From NCBI GenBank assembly GCA_044234005.1, contig JBIIJE010000054.1, positions 1-16,290 on the forward strand: DNA of 16,290 nucleotides, written 5' to 3'. Of the stretch, positions 1 to 8,079 are shown piece by piece. The position numbers were made by a program, and so were the translations under genes. Numbering within the stretch: position 1 is the first letter of the stretch; each line of letters begins with the position of its first letter. This DNA comes from OLB11 sp044234005. Its GTDB lineage: Bacteria; Bacteroidota; Bacteroidia; Chitinophagales; Chitinophagaceae. The notes below the pieces were generated by a model. It made no database searches. It was not told the origin of the DNA and worked only from the letters and a program-made list of their open reading frames with translations.

Positions 1-299
1 TTACAATGGAGGATGGAGTTCCGTTAAGCTGAAAACCATCTCTCACAAACGAATAAAGTAAGTGGATTGTTAGCCCATTGCGTTGAATTATTAGGTGTTG
101 ATAAGCCTGTTGTGAATTGCACACTTCGGGAAGTATTACATGCATAACCAAGCGAAGGAGGTGGGCTTGTGAAGAGTATATTATTTACATACGGGTTATA
201 AGCGGTTAATTGTGAATGCACATTTTTGCCGCAAATGCCAAAAAACAGGATTAGAACAATAGGTGTAAACTTGCTCGTATTAAATATTTTATGTTGCAA
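1..299 (-). pseudogene. Secreted protein, 5' part, apparent frameshift, runs off the left edge
   Basis: The protein family is not recognised. The N-terminus has a signal peptide: basic start, a hydrophobic run (PIVLILFFGICG) and cleavage near VHSQ, typical of Bacteroidota exported proteins. The mature part is rich in Asn, Thr, Ser and Pro, as in extracellular beta-rich cargo. The frame closes at 24-26, but the neighbouring frame is open to base 1 and reads DGFQLNGTPSSIV. Dropping one A in the GAGAGA run near position 41 gives a continuous LFVCEDGFQLNGTPSSIV, so a one-base insertion is likely. There is no ATG: the first usable start is TTG at 297-299, preceded by a purine/G-rich AGGTGGTGG, and an upstream in-frame TGA closes the frame. 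The missing ATG and the frameshift suggest a decaying gene, but sequencing error or a genuine TTG start cannot be excluded. The 3' end lies outside the window. Confidence 0.6.
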
Positions 300-338
300 A
301 TTACACCACCACCTTCAATTACTAATTACATTTCTTGA

Positions 339-1262
339 TTAAACCAGCTCAATCTCGAAATTAACTAGATCAACAAACTGGCTAAGACGTTCTCGAATAT
401 CAGATGATGTAATTTCAGTTAATCTTTCGGTACCAAATTTTTCCACAACAAAACTTGCCATCGCTGAGCCAATTATAATAGCTGTTTTCATATTTTCAAA
501 AGACAAATCGCCTGTCTTAGCCAAATGACCAATAAAGCCACCTGCAAAAGTATCGCCTGCGCCTGTTGGGTCAAATACATCTTCTAGTGGTAAGGCGGGT
601 GCAAAAAATACATGAGCACCATGAAATAATAATGCGCCGTGTTCGCCTTTTTTAATAATTAAATATTTTGGTCCCATTGCCATGATTTTTTGTGCAGCCT
701 TCACTAATGAATATTCACCACTTAATTGACGTGCCTCACTATCGTTTACCATCAGCAAGTCGCACATGCTAATCGTCTGCTTCAAGTCATCCATGGCTAT
801 ATCCATCCAAAAGTTCATGGTATCCATGATGATAAGTTTGGGTTTGTTTTTTAGTTGCTCAATTATTTTCTTTTGTAAAGAGGGCATTAAATTCCCCAAC
901 ATCACGTATTCAGCATCTTGATAAGAGTCTGGAACAACAGGATTAAATTTTTCTAACACATTTAAATCTGTAATTAAAGTGTCACGCGTGTTCATGTCCA
1001 AATGATACTTTCCGCTCCAGAAAAAAGATTTTTCATCTTTCAGTACTTCTACACCCTCAAACGCAACACCTCTGCTTTGTAATGCATCGATTTCGGATTG
1101 TGGGAAGTCGCCACCAATAATAGAAATCTGTTTGATTGGCTTCGTAAAATGGGAAGCGCTCCAAGCGGCATAAGTGGCAGAGCCCCCAATGATTTTATCG
1201 GTTTTGCCAAATGGTGTTTCAATCGCATCAAAGGCCATTGTGCCCGCAATAATTAATGACAT
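339..1262 (-). CDS. PfkB-family carbohydrate/nucleoside kinase
   Basis: A 307-residue cytoplasmic sugar or nucleoside kinase of the ribokinase/PfkB family, which transfers the ATP gamma-phosphate to a hydroxymethyl group. Visible family signatures are the N-terminal GGSATY glycine motif (26-31), the NDSEA motif (173-177), KKGEHG (204-209) and the C-terminal signature DPTGAGDTFAGG (231-242), in which D237 is the expected catalytic base and GAG forms the anion hole. Length is normal for the family. The substrate cannot be read from the sequence: ribokinase, adenosine kinase and fructokinase relatives share these motifs. The ATG at 1260-1262 sits about 20 bases below a good Bacteroidota promoter. 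It is divergent from the YfiT-like gene, with no functional link visible. Confidence 0.93.
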   Translation of the reverse strand: MSLIIAGTMAFDAIETPFGKTDKIIGGSATYAAWSASHFTKPIKQISIIGGDFPQSEIDALQSRGVAFEGVEVLKDEKSFFWSGKYHLDMNTRDTLITDLNVLEKFNPVVPDSYQDAEYVMLGNLMPSLQKKIIEQLKNKPKLIIMDTMNFWMDIAMDDLKQTISMCDLLMVNDSEARQLSGEYSLVKAAQKIMAMGPKYLIIKKGEHGALLFHGAHVFFAPALPLEDVFDPTGAGDTFAGGFIGHLAKTGDLSFENMKTAIIIGSAMASFVVEKFGTERLTEITSSDIRERLSQFVDLVNFEIELV

Positions 1263-1283
1263 GTTTTAAATTTTTAATGGTCG

Positions 1284-1315
1284 CAAAAGTATTTGAACAA
1301 AAGCAGGCTTTCAAA
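1284..1315 (-). promoter_or_regulatory. Bacteroidota-type promoter of the PfkB kinase gene
   Basis: On the minus strand a -33 TTTG (1312-1315) and a -7 TACTTTTG (1284-1291, matching TAnnTTTG) are separated by 20 bases, the usual spacing. Transcription would begin about 15 bases before the ATG at 1262. This is a consensus match only. Confidence 0.6.
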
Positions 1316-1389
1316 TAAATAATAAAGAAATAATTCACACTAGAATAAAAATATTTGAGCCTGACATTTATATTAATTAAGTTGCAACA

Positions 1390-1929
1390 ATGATACACGA
1401 ACAAGAACAATATCCTCTTGGAAAATTTGAAGTCAAGGAAAACTACAGTAATAATGAGTTGCAACAGATGTTGCTTGATTTAGAAACTTTTCCTTTGCGT
1501 TTAGAACATGAATTGCAAGGTCTTTTAGAATTTCAGCTAAATACACCTTATCGCGAAGGTGGGTGGACTATCAATCAGGTTGTGCATCATTGCGCTGATA
1601 GTCACATGAATGCTTTACTTAGAATTAAACTTGCACTTACTGAGGATAATCCAACTATTTCGCCATATAAAGAAGACCTTTGGGCAGAGCTGCCTGATTA
1701 CAATTTGCCATTTAATAATTCTGTCACCATGCTTTTTTGTATTCATAAAAAACTCATGCTGGTTATCCGAAACTTAAACCAAGTTCAATTGATGAGAACA
1801 TATTGGCATCCTCAGTATGAAAAATCGTTTCGTGTGATTGATGTAATCGCTTTATATGCATGGCATGGAAACCATCATTTGGAGCATGTTAAATTGGGTA
1901 TTGAAAAGTCGAAACTGAACAATAAGTAG
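1390..1929 (+). CDS. YfiT-family putative metal-dependent (bacillithiol-type) transferase, DinB superfamily
   Basis: A 179-residue cytoplasmic four-helix-bundle protein of the DinB/YfiT superfamily. YfiT relatives are metal-dependent hydrolases or thiol S-transferases; members in Firmicutes are called bacillithiol transferases. Family hallmarks in order: YPLGKF near the N-terminus (8-13), TPYREGGWTINQVVHH (52-67), ADSHMN (69-74), KLALTEDNPTI (80-90), and YAWHGNHH (156-163). The metal ligands are expected to be a His of VHHCADSH (65-72) and the two His of HGNHH (159-163); all are present. Length is normal. The true thiol cofactor in this lineage is unknown. The ATG at 1390 has no clear Shine-Dalgarno, as usual in Bacteroidota. 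The unrelated DNA polymerase also called DinB lies at 11976-13142. Confidence 0.9.
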   Translation: MIHEQEQYPLGKFEVKENYSNNELQQMLLDLETFPLRLEHELQGLLEFQLNTPYREGGWTINQVVHHCADSHMNALLRIKLALTEDNPTISPYKEDLWAELPDYNLPFNNSVTMLFCIHKKLMLVIRNLNQVQLMRTYWHPQYEKSFRVIDVIALYAWHGNHHLEHVKLGIEKSKLNNK

Positions 1930-1951
1930 TTGTTCATTTTAATTTTTTTTT
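1916..1951 (+). terminator. Probable intrinsic terminator of the YfiT-like gene
   Basis: A 7-bp stem TGAACAA / TTGTTCA (1916-1922 and 1930-1936) with a 7-base loop that includes the stop codon, followed by TTTTAATTTTTTTTT (1937-1951). The stem is AT-rich and therefore weak, but the long T tract in the right place supports termination. Confidence 0.5.
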
Positions 1952-2078
1952 CAAATTGCGCTTCTTAACATCATCAGTATCATTCGAGACTTTGATTTTG
2001 ATCAATAACAATGTTATTATCTTATATTAATTCAATCAATAACTTCAATTCTTCATTCGTATCATTCTTGCAATGAAC

Positions 2079-3313
2079 TTATGCTTTGAGTTCAAATGAT
2101 TGCGAAGCAAAGACACCTAAACCAAAATTCTTATTCGCATAAGCAATAATTGGCGGCGATTTAAACGAGGAGGGTAGCGTATAAACTATATTTTTTATTT
2201 CATTAAGATTTACTTTATTGGAGCTGAAATAAATTTTAGCAAGTCTGATAGCATTTGGCACTTTTGTTTTTTTGCTGCTGTCAAATTTCTTGTGGTATAG
2301 ATCAGTTGATGAAATTATAAGGCGTTCTCTTTTGCACTTGCTGCATCACTTTTAACAGAGTATACTTCTTTAGAGGTCGTTAGCTCCTTAGAGTTTTTTG
2401 TTTGCAAATCAACTTCTGACATATAGGATGAAACGGGTGGCCTAGAGGATCTTGGTTTATTACTTGTATGCGTAGTTGGTTTCGGACTTGATGTTGCTGG
2501 TTTTTGCAATTTATTTTCAACGTTGAACTTGCTTTTGATTTGATTATAACTGCAGTGATGTAGCCATTTTTGCCAAAAATGTTCTTTACTGTTTCTTTAT
2601 AATTTACAGGTTGATTTTTGTTGTTTTCTGGAATTTCTTTTGAATACAATGTCTTGATAGCCAGTTTGTCACCTGCACTTAATTTACTCCAGTTGTAAAA
2701 ATTAGGATTGTAATAATTCATAACTGAAAATATATCGTTACTGCTGATATATATATGTTGCCATCTGCTCCTTGAGGTTACGTGTCGCAAAATAGCAGGC
2801 ACCTATATTTTGCTCATGGTCAATCCTAATGCGTGACTAAATTCATGCACTGCTATTGCCGCAATAAGTTCTTAACGACGTTTCTGCATATGATGCGCCC
2901 AGTTTTTAGATGTAATGTTTAACGCCATGCCTTTTTTTGCCGATCAATTGTTTCCCCAAACCTTAAGTATGGGGTCTTAGAAGAATCACATATAAGAATG
3001 CGAATGCCATCCTTATGTTCATTGGCAGGCATTCAATGAATGAATTGGACTCCTGAATCCGCCTCCCAAGTACTCATGATTGCCTGCTGAATCCATTGTC
3101 TTTCTCTCCAATTTCTGTTAGTAGCATTTTTCAAATACACCAGAATGATTTTGCTTCCCAATTTTGCAGTACCCAAAGGATAGCCTTTTTGGTAGTAATA
3201 TTAACTAGGGGTTGGGAGGTGTTTTTTTACTTGAATTGGGTTTCTTCTTTTTTGTTTGTGAAAATGTTGTTTGAAAAAAATAACAGTGAAAGCACTAGAA
3301 ACAAATATTTCAT
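2079..3313 (-). pseudogene. Decayed secreted zinc metalloprotease (metzincin-like)
   Basis: No single frame covers this locus, but joined frames give one coherent protein of about 400 residues. ATG at 3311-3313 starts a signal peptide (MKYLFLVLSLLFF, then QTTFSQ after a T7 tract is corrected to T6). A Lys/Pro-rich linker follows, then NWRERQWIQQAIMSTWEADS near 3040-3110, then HEFSHALG (2845 downward). One lost G splits that motif from DHEQN, so the restored motif is HEFSHALGLDHEQ, a metzincin HExxHxxGxxH zinc site (2816-2847). The Met-turn-like SVMNYYNP follows, then LSAGDKLAIKTLY and a Ser/Thr/Lys-rich C-terminal region ending at 2079. Lesions seen: an in-frame TGA at 3033-3035 (probably once TGG), TAA at 2872-2874, and about eight indels, mostly one-base homopolymer changes plus one AT unit near 2748-2755. 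Peptidase function is certainly lost if the sequence is right. The exact family (M10/M12/M57-like) is uncertain. Confidence 0.88.
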
Positions 3314-3402
3314 AGTTCGATTTGGAGGCTAAAAGTAAGAGATTCAACCTTATATTTCAAACTAAAGTATGATGTTCGTGATGCTTTTCTTAATATTGGT
3401 GT

Positions 3403-4047
3403 ATGACTACCACTCACAAATATTATGCACTTAACAAACCTTACAATATGCTATCGCAATTTATTGGCAATGGCAGTCCCAATAGATTACTTAGTGAAAT
3501 TGACTTCAATTTTCCGCCAGAAATTCATGCAATTGGGAGGCTCGATAATTTATCAGAAGGACTTTTATTGCTAACGACGAATAAAAAAGTTACCAAATTG
3601 CTCTTCGAAAGTAAGAGACCTCATCAACGTCGATACTTGATACAAGTAGCAAATGATGTGAATGAGGATACGTTGCAGAAAATGCGAAACGGGGTCTCTA
3701 TTTTTGTTAAAGGCGGAGTGTATTATACCACGAAGGAGTGTGAAGTATATATTGTAGATGGAAGGCAATACGATTTTTCAAATGGGTTTACTCCACATAA
3801 GAACGCACCACATACTTGGTTACTTATTTCACTAACGGAAGGAAAGTTTCATCAAGTACGAAAAATGGTATTTGCATTGGGGCATCGCTGTAAACGCTTA
3901 ATTCGATTGTCGATAGAAGATATGCATTTGGATAACCTTGCTCCTGGCGAGGTGAAAGAGTATTCAGAAGAAGATTTTTTTGAATTGCTACATCTATTAG
4001 ATGACTTGATAAGTCCTATTTCCAAAATTTCCAAATTCTCTAACTGA
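3403..4047 (+). CDS. rluE: RluE-like rRNA pseudouridine synthase (RsuA/RluE family)
   Basis: A 214-residue pseudouridine synthase that isomerises a uridine in rRNA. E. coli RluE (about the same length, also without an S4 domain) acts on 23S rRNA U2457, so this is the likeliest target. Motifs: NKPYNMLSQF (11-20), the catalytic GRLDNLSEGLLLLTTN (45-60) with nucleophile D48, RRYLIQV (76-82) containing the conserved Tyr, and EGKFHQVRKM (146-155), which helps form the active site. No N-terminal S4 RNA-binding domain is present, which separates it from RsuA, RluB and RluF. The gene stands alone: it follows the decayed protease divergently and meets the META gene convergently. The exact uridine is an inference from family resemblance. 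Confidence 0.88.
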   Translation: MTTTHKYYALNKPYNMLSQFIGNGSPNRLLSEIDFNFPPEIHAIGRLDNLSEGLLLLTTNKKVTKLLFESKRPHQRRYLIQVANDVNEDTLQKMRNGVSIFVKGGVYYTTKECEVYIVDGRQYDFSNGFTPHKNAPHTWLLISLTEGKFHQVRKMVFALGHRCKRLIRLSIEDMHLDNLAPGEVKEYSEEDFFELLHLLDDLISPISKISKFSN

Positions 4048-4083
4048 CACATCAGTCCATAATCACACCAAAAAGTCGTAATC

Positions 4084-4524
4084 TTACTTTCTTTTCAGCA
4101 CAATCAGCAAAATATTATGTCGGTATAAAGCCAGTTGTCCATTCTTTTGAAATTTATACATATTTACTGCTTGTAAGTTTTGGGTAAAATGTGATTCAAT
4201 TTCATTAGGCTCGCCTTCACAAAACATTTTAGTTTGTAATAATTGCGAAAATTGAACATTGTTGCCATTTACATTCATGCTCCCGCCGATCGAATTGCAC
4301 CCTACATTAGCGTTCATTCGATTGTCTTTCTTGTCAAAAGTTATTTCTGTAGGTTTGAAGCGAATACTAACTATTGAACTATCTGTGTATTGCTGCACTA
4401 GCTCGTAAGTGCCATATAGGCTGGCACTCGACGTTGATTTTCTTTTTTTTGCTTGCATTGAAAGACTTGCAAACAAGATTACAAGAAAAATTATCTTTTG
4501 AGTTAAAGAATAAAAAACACACAT
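4084..4524 (-). CDS. META-domain (HslJ-like) exported protein
   Basis: A 146-residue protein with an N-terminal hydrophobic segment (11-23, IIFLVILFASLSM), probably a signal peptide or anchor cleaved near MQA-KK, then a META/HslJ domain. The domain shows the typical LYGTYEL start (36-42, usual form GtWeL), GCNSIGG (75-81) and QTKMFCEG (97-104, usual tTkMaC). C76 and C102 are the pair commonly conserved in these domains. HslJ relatives are envelope proteins linked to heat or novobiocin tolerance; the molecular role is unknown. The ATG at 4522-4524 lies 9 bases after the stop of the amino acid permease, so the two are probably co-transcribed. No cysteine directly follows the signal, so it does not look like a lipoprotein. 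Confidence 0.82.
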   Translation of the reverse strand: MCVFYSLTQKIIFLVILFASLSMQAKKRKSTSSASLYGTYELVQQYTDSSIVSIRFKPTEITFDKKDNRMNANVGCNSIGGSMNVNGNNVQFSQLLQTKMFCEGEPNEIESHFTQNLQAVNMYKFQKNGQLALYRHNILLIVLKRK

Positions 4525-4533
4525 ACTAGAAAT

Positions 4534-5994
4534 TTATTTTTTCGGATTATTAAGCTTGCTGTGGAATTTACTATATCCAAAATAAATTAGGAATCCTACA
4601 GCTAACCATGCTAATAAACGAGACCAATTTTCCCAGCCTAAACCAAATATCATAAACAGGCATACTCCAATACCAAGCGGAGCAACAATGTATACATAAG
4701 GAACTCTAAAGGGTCTATCAACCTCTGGATTCGATATACGCATCATCATAACACCAACCGATACTAAGATAAACGCAAATAAGGTACCAATACTGCACAT
4801 ATCGCCCACGATTTCGCCTGGAACAAAAGCGGCAAACACCCCAACAAGCACAAACAACCATATATTAGCTTTAGCAGGAGTTTTAAATTTTGGATGAACC
4901 TCAGCAAATGCGCCAGGCAATAAACCATCTTTACTCATTGAAAAAAATACACGCGATTGTCCTAATAGCATCACTAAAATAACGGATGAAAATCCGGCTA
5001 GAATCGCAATGGTGATTAAACCTGAAAACCACTCAAAACCTGGCATATAAGTCGCAATCGCATAAGCAACGGCAGCTTCATGACCGGGACCTGTTGAGCT
5101 AAAATCTTTATAGTTGGCGATACCTGTTAATACGTAAGAAAACAAAATATATAAAATCGTGCAAAATGCCAATGAACCCAAAATACCAATGGGCATACCT
5201 TTTTGTGGATTCTTGGCTTCTTGCGCTGCAGTACTTACAGCATCAAATCCAACATAAGCAAAAAACACAATTCCCGCACCTCGTAAAACACCGCTCCAAC
5301 CAAAGAACCCAAAATCTCCAGTGTTAGGCGGTATAATTGTCGCATGATTTACTGGATTAATATATTGCCAACCCATTGCAATAAACGCAAGCACAATAGC
5401 CACTTTTACAATTACAATAATTGAATTGATATTAGCAGATTCTTTCGTTCCTCGTATTAAAATAAGGGTAAGTGATCCGAGTATGAATAAGGCTGGAATA
5501 TTCATTATGCCATGAATACCATCAGCCGAGGTTTGAAAGGGAGAATGACACCATGCGTAAGGAAATGAAAAGCCAAGATAGTGTTCACAAAATTTATTTA
5601 AATATTCGCTCCATGCAATAGCAACGGTTGCGGCACCAAGTGCATATTCAAGTATTAAATCCCAACCTATAATCCAGGCTACTAATTCACCCATGGTGGC
5701 GTAACTATACGTATAAGCACTTCCAGCTATCGGTATCATGCTTGCAAATTCAACGTAACACAAACCTGCAAATGCACAACCTAAACCTGCAATAATATAT
5801 GAAATCATTACCCCTGGTCCTGCATGATTGCCAGCGGCAGCAGCCGTACGAACAAAAATTCCAGCACCAATAATAGCTCCAATCCCTAAAGCCAATAAGG
5901 CGCCAGACCCTAGACTTCTTTTGAGGGTATGTTCACCGGTTTCCTGCGATTCTGCTAATAACTTATCTAAGGGTTTTCTAATGAATAAACTCAT
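4534..5994 (-). CDS. APC-superfamily amino acid permease (cationic amino acid transporter type)
   Basis: An inner-membrane amino acid permease of about 486 residues with roughly 12 hydrophobic segments. The soluble N-terminus reads RKPLDKLLAESQETGEHTLK, as in the CAT/YfnA branch. TM1 carries the substrate-binding glycine motif GIGAIIGAGIFV (37-48), and TM6 contains FFAYVGFDAVSTAAQEAKNP, a second hallmark. The pattern SRVFFSMSKDGLLP in the loop after TM8 is also typical. The frame is open 17 codons further upstream (to 6045), but that extension (with ITTQIRTT) is unlike the family; the Met at 5992-5994 (MSLFIRKPLDK) matches the usual start. Which amino acid is carried cannot be read. The META gene follows at once. 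Confidence 0.92.
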   Translation of the reverse strand: MSLFIRKPLDKLLAESQETGEHTLKRSLGSGALLALGIGAIIGAGIFVRTAAAAGNHAGPGVMISYIIAGLGCAFAGLCYVEFASMIPIAGSAYTYSYATMGELVAWIIGWDLILEYALGAATVAIAWSEYLNKFCEHYLGFSFPYAWCHSPFQTSADGIHGIMNIPALFILGSLTLILIRGTKESANINSIIVIVKVAIVLAFIAMGWQYINPVNHATIIPPNTGDFGFFGWSGVLRGAGIVFFAYVGFDAVSTAAQEAKNPQKGMPIGILGSLAFCTILYILFSYVLTGIANYKDFSSTGPGHEAAVAYAIATYMPGFEWFSGLITIAILAGFSSVILVMLLGQSRVFFSMSKDGLLPGAFAEVHPKFKTPAKANIWLFVLVGVFAAFVPGEIVGDMCSIGTLFAFILVSVGVMMMRISNPEVDRPFRVPYVYIVAPLGIGVCLFMIFGLGWENWSRLLAWLAVGFLIYFGYSKFHSKLNNPKK

Positions 5995-6272
5995 TGTTGT
6001 TCTAATTTGGGTTGTAATATAAAACCATTTTATTACAAAAATCAAAATGAGTTACGAATTTTAGATTTTTGAATCCCGATGCAAGGAAGTTTCGATTTTG
6101 TTTCCAAAGATTGCTTTGAGCTTCATTCCCGTGATTGAGAAACAAAAAGTTATCTTGTGTTATAGGTTTAATGAAACTCAGTAGGAAAGTTTCAAATCAC
6201 TACCGAATAAATATCAGTATGCTATGGAACCTTGGCGCAAATAAATTTTGCAAAAGCTCTACTCGAGAATAC
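5995..6272. other. Intergenic region between plsX and the permease gene
   Basis: About 280 bases without a coding frame. It must hold the end of the plsX transcript and the permease promoter. Two small inverted repeats are visible: TGAAACT / AGTTTCA (6172-6178 and 6188-6194, 9-base loop), and GCAAA / TTTGC inside GCAAATAAATTTTGC near 6236-6250. Neither is followed by a good T tract, so neither is called a terminator. No clear TAnnTTTG promoter was found for the permease. Confidence 0.4.
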
Positions 6273-7208
6273 TTAAGCTTCCACAAATAAATTTTTCATT
6301 TTGCCACACATGTCAGTCATCACCATTTTACGAGCTAATTCGAGCATGCCACAAAAGGAAGTAGCATCAGAAACGCCATGACCTACAACCACAGGTTTAC
6401 TTGCACCCAAAACAGGCACACCTGCATATAATCTATGATTGAAACGAGCTAAGAAGTCGTTCTCGATATTACATTTTACTTTCACTACATCGTACAACGA
6501 CTCGGCAAATTTTAAAAGAATATTTCCCGTGAAACCGTCTGTAATCATAATGTCAGCCTTATTGTCGAGTATGTCTCGTCCTTCCACATTACCTATAAAG
6601 TGGATGTCTTTATTTTCTTTCAAAAGGGGATATGTAGCCTGGGCTAACATATTGCCTTTACCTTCTTCTTCACCTATGTTCAAAAGTGCAACGCTCGGTT
6701 GCTGTATATCATAAATTTCGCGTGCATAAAAAGTTCCCATAGTTGCAAACTGATTCAAATACTCTGGCTTACAATCAGCATTAATACCAATATCAAGCAT
6801 GATGCTAAAATTACCATTCACTTGAGGTACTGGTGTGGGCATGGAAGGTCGAAGAACTCCATCTAGTAATTTTACCATATGAGAAGCACCAACTAACATG
6901 ACTCCTGTATTTCCTGCACTTAGAAATGCATCAACTTCACCTTTCGCAAGAAGACCAAATCCAATTACCATGGCGGAGTTAGGTTTTTCTTTTAAAGCTT
7001 TAACAGGATGCTCATGCATGCCTATTTCATTTTCAGTTGCAATAATTTGCACATGGTTGGTATTTTCAGGTAATCCACTTTTTATGAGGTCTTTGTCACC
7101 CAGTAATATAAGTTCGCAATCACTATATTTGGATAGAAACGACAAAACACCAAGGCAAGATTCCTTCGGTGCATAATCGCCTCCCATCATATCAAGGGCT
7201 ATTCGCAT
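6273..7208 (-). CDS. plsX: Phosphate acyltransferase PlsX
   Basis: A 311-residue peripheral membrane enzyme that converts acyl-ACP and phosphate to acyl-phosphate, the acyl donor for PlsY in phospholipid synthesis. Conserved blocks: ALDMMGGDYAP (4-14), SAGNTGVML (97-105), MLDIGINADCKP (137-148), NIGEEEGKG (177-185), NVEGRD (207-212), DGFTGNILLK (224-233) and GHGVSDA (276-282). Length is slightly short of the E. coli protein but normal for Bacteroidota. It is the last gene of DUF177-rpmF-plsX, 30 bases after rpmF. fabH, frequently next in other bacteria, is not present downstream; the next gene is a permease nearly 280 bases away. Confidence 0.97.
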   Translation of the reverse strand: MRIALDMMGGDYAPKESCLGVLSFLSKYSDCELILLGDKDLIKSGLPENTNHVQIIATENEIGMHEHPVKALKEKPNSAMVIGFGLLAKGEVDAFLSAGNTGVMLVGASHMVKLLDGVLRPSMPTPVPQVNGNFSIMLDIGINADCKPEYLNQFATMGTFYAREIYDIQQPSVALLNIGEEEGKGNMLAQATYPLLKENKDIHFIGNVEGRDILDNKADIMITDGFTGNILLKFAESLYDVVKVKCNIENDFLARFNHRLYAGVPVLGASKPVVVGHGVSDATSFCGMLELARKMVMTDMCGKMKNLFVEA

Positions 7209-7238
7209 GCAATAAAATTATTTAGTAATATAAAAAAA

Positions 7239-7469
7239 CTATGCTTCACCGCCACTTGCATCTTCGTCTGCTGCGGCAACTTCTTTAATAGCTTTTTCTA
7301 ATACCACACGACCTCTGTAGTACAATTTGTTTTCTACCCAATGTGCACGATGGCGCATATGCATTTCGCCAGTAGTTTTATCAGTACTTAATGTATCGAT
7401 AGTTGCCTTATAGTGCGTACGACGTTTTGCGCTACGTTGTTGGGAGTGTCTGCGTTTAGGATTAGGCAT
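7239..7469 (-). CDS. rpmF: 50S ribosomal protein L32
   Basis: A 76-residue large-subunit ribosomal protein. The N-terminus MPNPKRRHSQQRSAKRRTHY is the classic basic L32 start, and HRAHW (40-44) with NKLYYRGRVV (47-56) follows. No cysteine is present, so this is the zinc-free form usual in Bacteroidota rather than the CxxC form. An acidic Ala/Glu/Asp tail (AAADEDASGGEA) extends the C-terminus. It lies between DUF177 (19-base gap) and plsX, the conserved order in bacteria, and is presumably translated from the same transcript. Confidence 0.97.
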   Translation of the reverse strand: MPNPKRRHSQQRSAKRRTHYKATIDTLSTDKTTGEMHMRHRAHWVENKLYYRGRVVLEKAIKEVAAADEDASGGEA

Positions 7470-7488
7470 TTCGCTTTATTTTAATTAA

Positions 7489-8016
7489 TTAATTCGTTTT
7501 ATTTTTTAATTCATCCCAAATATTTTGGTTTGAATCGGTTTGTTGTTTTAATAAATAACTCAGTGCAATTGGATTGCAAGTGCTGTTCCCATCTTTGTCA
7601 TCAGGATGAATATGCTGCATGGGCACACTCAAAATGATAAATTCGTAAATCCAAGGTGAAACATCTAGAAGGCTTTCAGATTTGCCGATATAGGCGACTT
7701 CTGAATCGAGCGAGGATTTTTTCTCAACTAATTCATCGTCGATTTGTTTCACCACTAATTCAAATTCATCCCACAGGGTCATTTCAAATTCATCTCCACA
7801 TCTATCACAGGAAATACGAATACTTCCATTAATGCTGAATTTGAGAAGAAAAGTTCCTTGTTTTTTGTCAAAATTGATTTTTACTTCAATATTTGAATGA
7901 TTGAATTCAGGGTTTTCGAATATTTCAAAGAATCTATCATCAATGTGATAGCTAAATGCATGTAAGCCTGGTTTTAAGCCAACAAAAGCAATGTTGTATT
8001 CCCGACTTTGTTTCAT
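7489..8016 (-). CDS. yceD: DUF177 (YceD-like) protein, large-subunit ribosome/rRNA-linked
   Basis: A 175-residue member of DUF177/YceD, almost always encoded just upstream of rpmF and linked to 23S rRNA accumulation. The conserved core is visible: GSIRISCDRCGDEFE (64-78) with the CxxC pair C70/C73, followed by WDEFELVV (82-89) and, towards the C-terminus, DVSPWIYEFIILSVPMQH with a later lone Cys (STCNP). The N-terminal half is diverged, as is usual for the family. The ATG at 8014-8016 has a GAGG eight bases upstream, unusual here and favouring this start. It is first in the DUF177-rpmF-plsX unit, with a promoter candidate just upstream. Confidence 0.9.
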   Translation of the reverse strand: MKQSREYNIAFVGLKPGLHAFSYHIDDRFFEIFENPEFNHSNIEVKINFDKKQGTFLLKFSINGSIRISCDRCGDEFEMTLWDEFELVVKQIDDELVEKKSSLDSEVAYIGKSESLLDVSPWIYEFIILSVPMQHIHPDDKDGNSTCNPIALSYLLKQQTDSNQNIWDELKNKTN

Positions 8017-8044
8017 AAGAGCTACCTCATTTTTAACAGGGTTG

Positions 8045-8079
8045 CAAATGTAATAATTTTTTTCTTACTTCTAGGCAAA
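8045..8079 (-). promoter_or_regulatory. Promoter candidate of the DUF177-rpmF-plsX unit
   Basis: On the minus strand a TTTG (8076-8079) and TACATTTG (8045-8052, matching TAnnTTTG) are separated by 23 bases, slightly longer than usual. The predicted start is about 20 bases before the ATG at 8016. Consensus match only. Confidence 0.5.

Noticed and set aside
3096..3332. Plus-strand open frame of 78 codons
   Set aside because: It lies antisense to the rebuilt signal peptide and N-terminal part of the decayed protease; no family signature and no start signal.
6172..6194. TGAAACT / AGTTTCA hairpin as plsX terminator
   Set aside because: The stem is short, the loop is long, no T tract follows on the minus strand and it lies about 80 bases past the stop.
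7239..7469. Loss of the zinc-binding cysteines in L32 as an oddity
   Set aside because: A cysteine-free L32 is normal in Bacteroidota and does not suggest transfer or a zinc-starvation paralogue.
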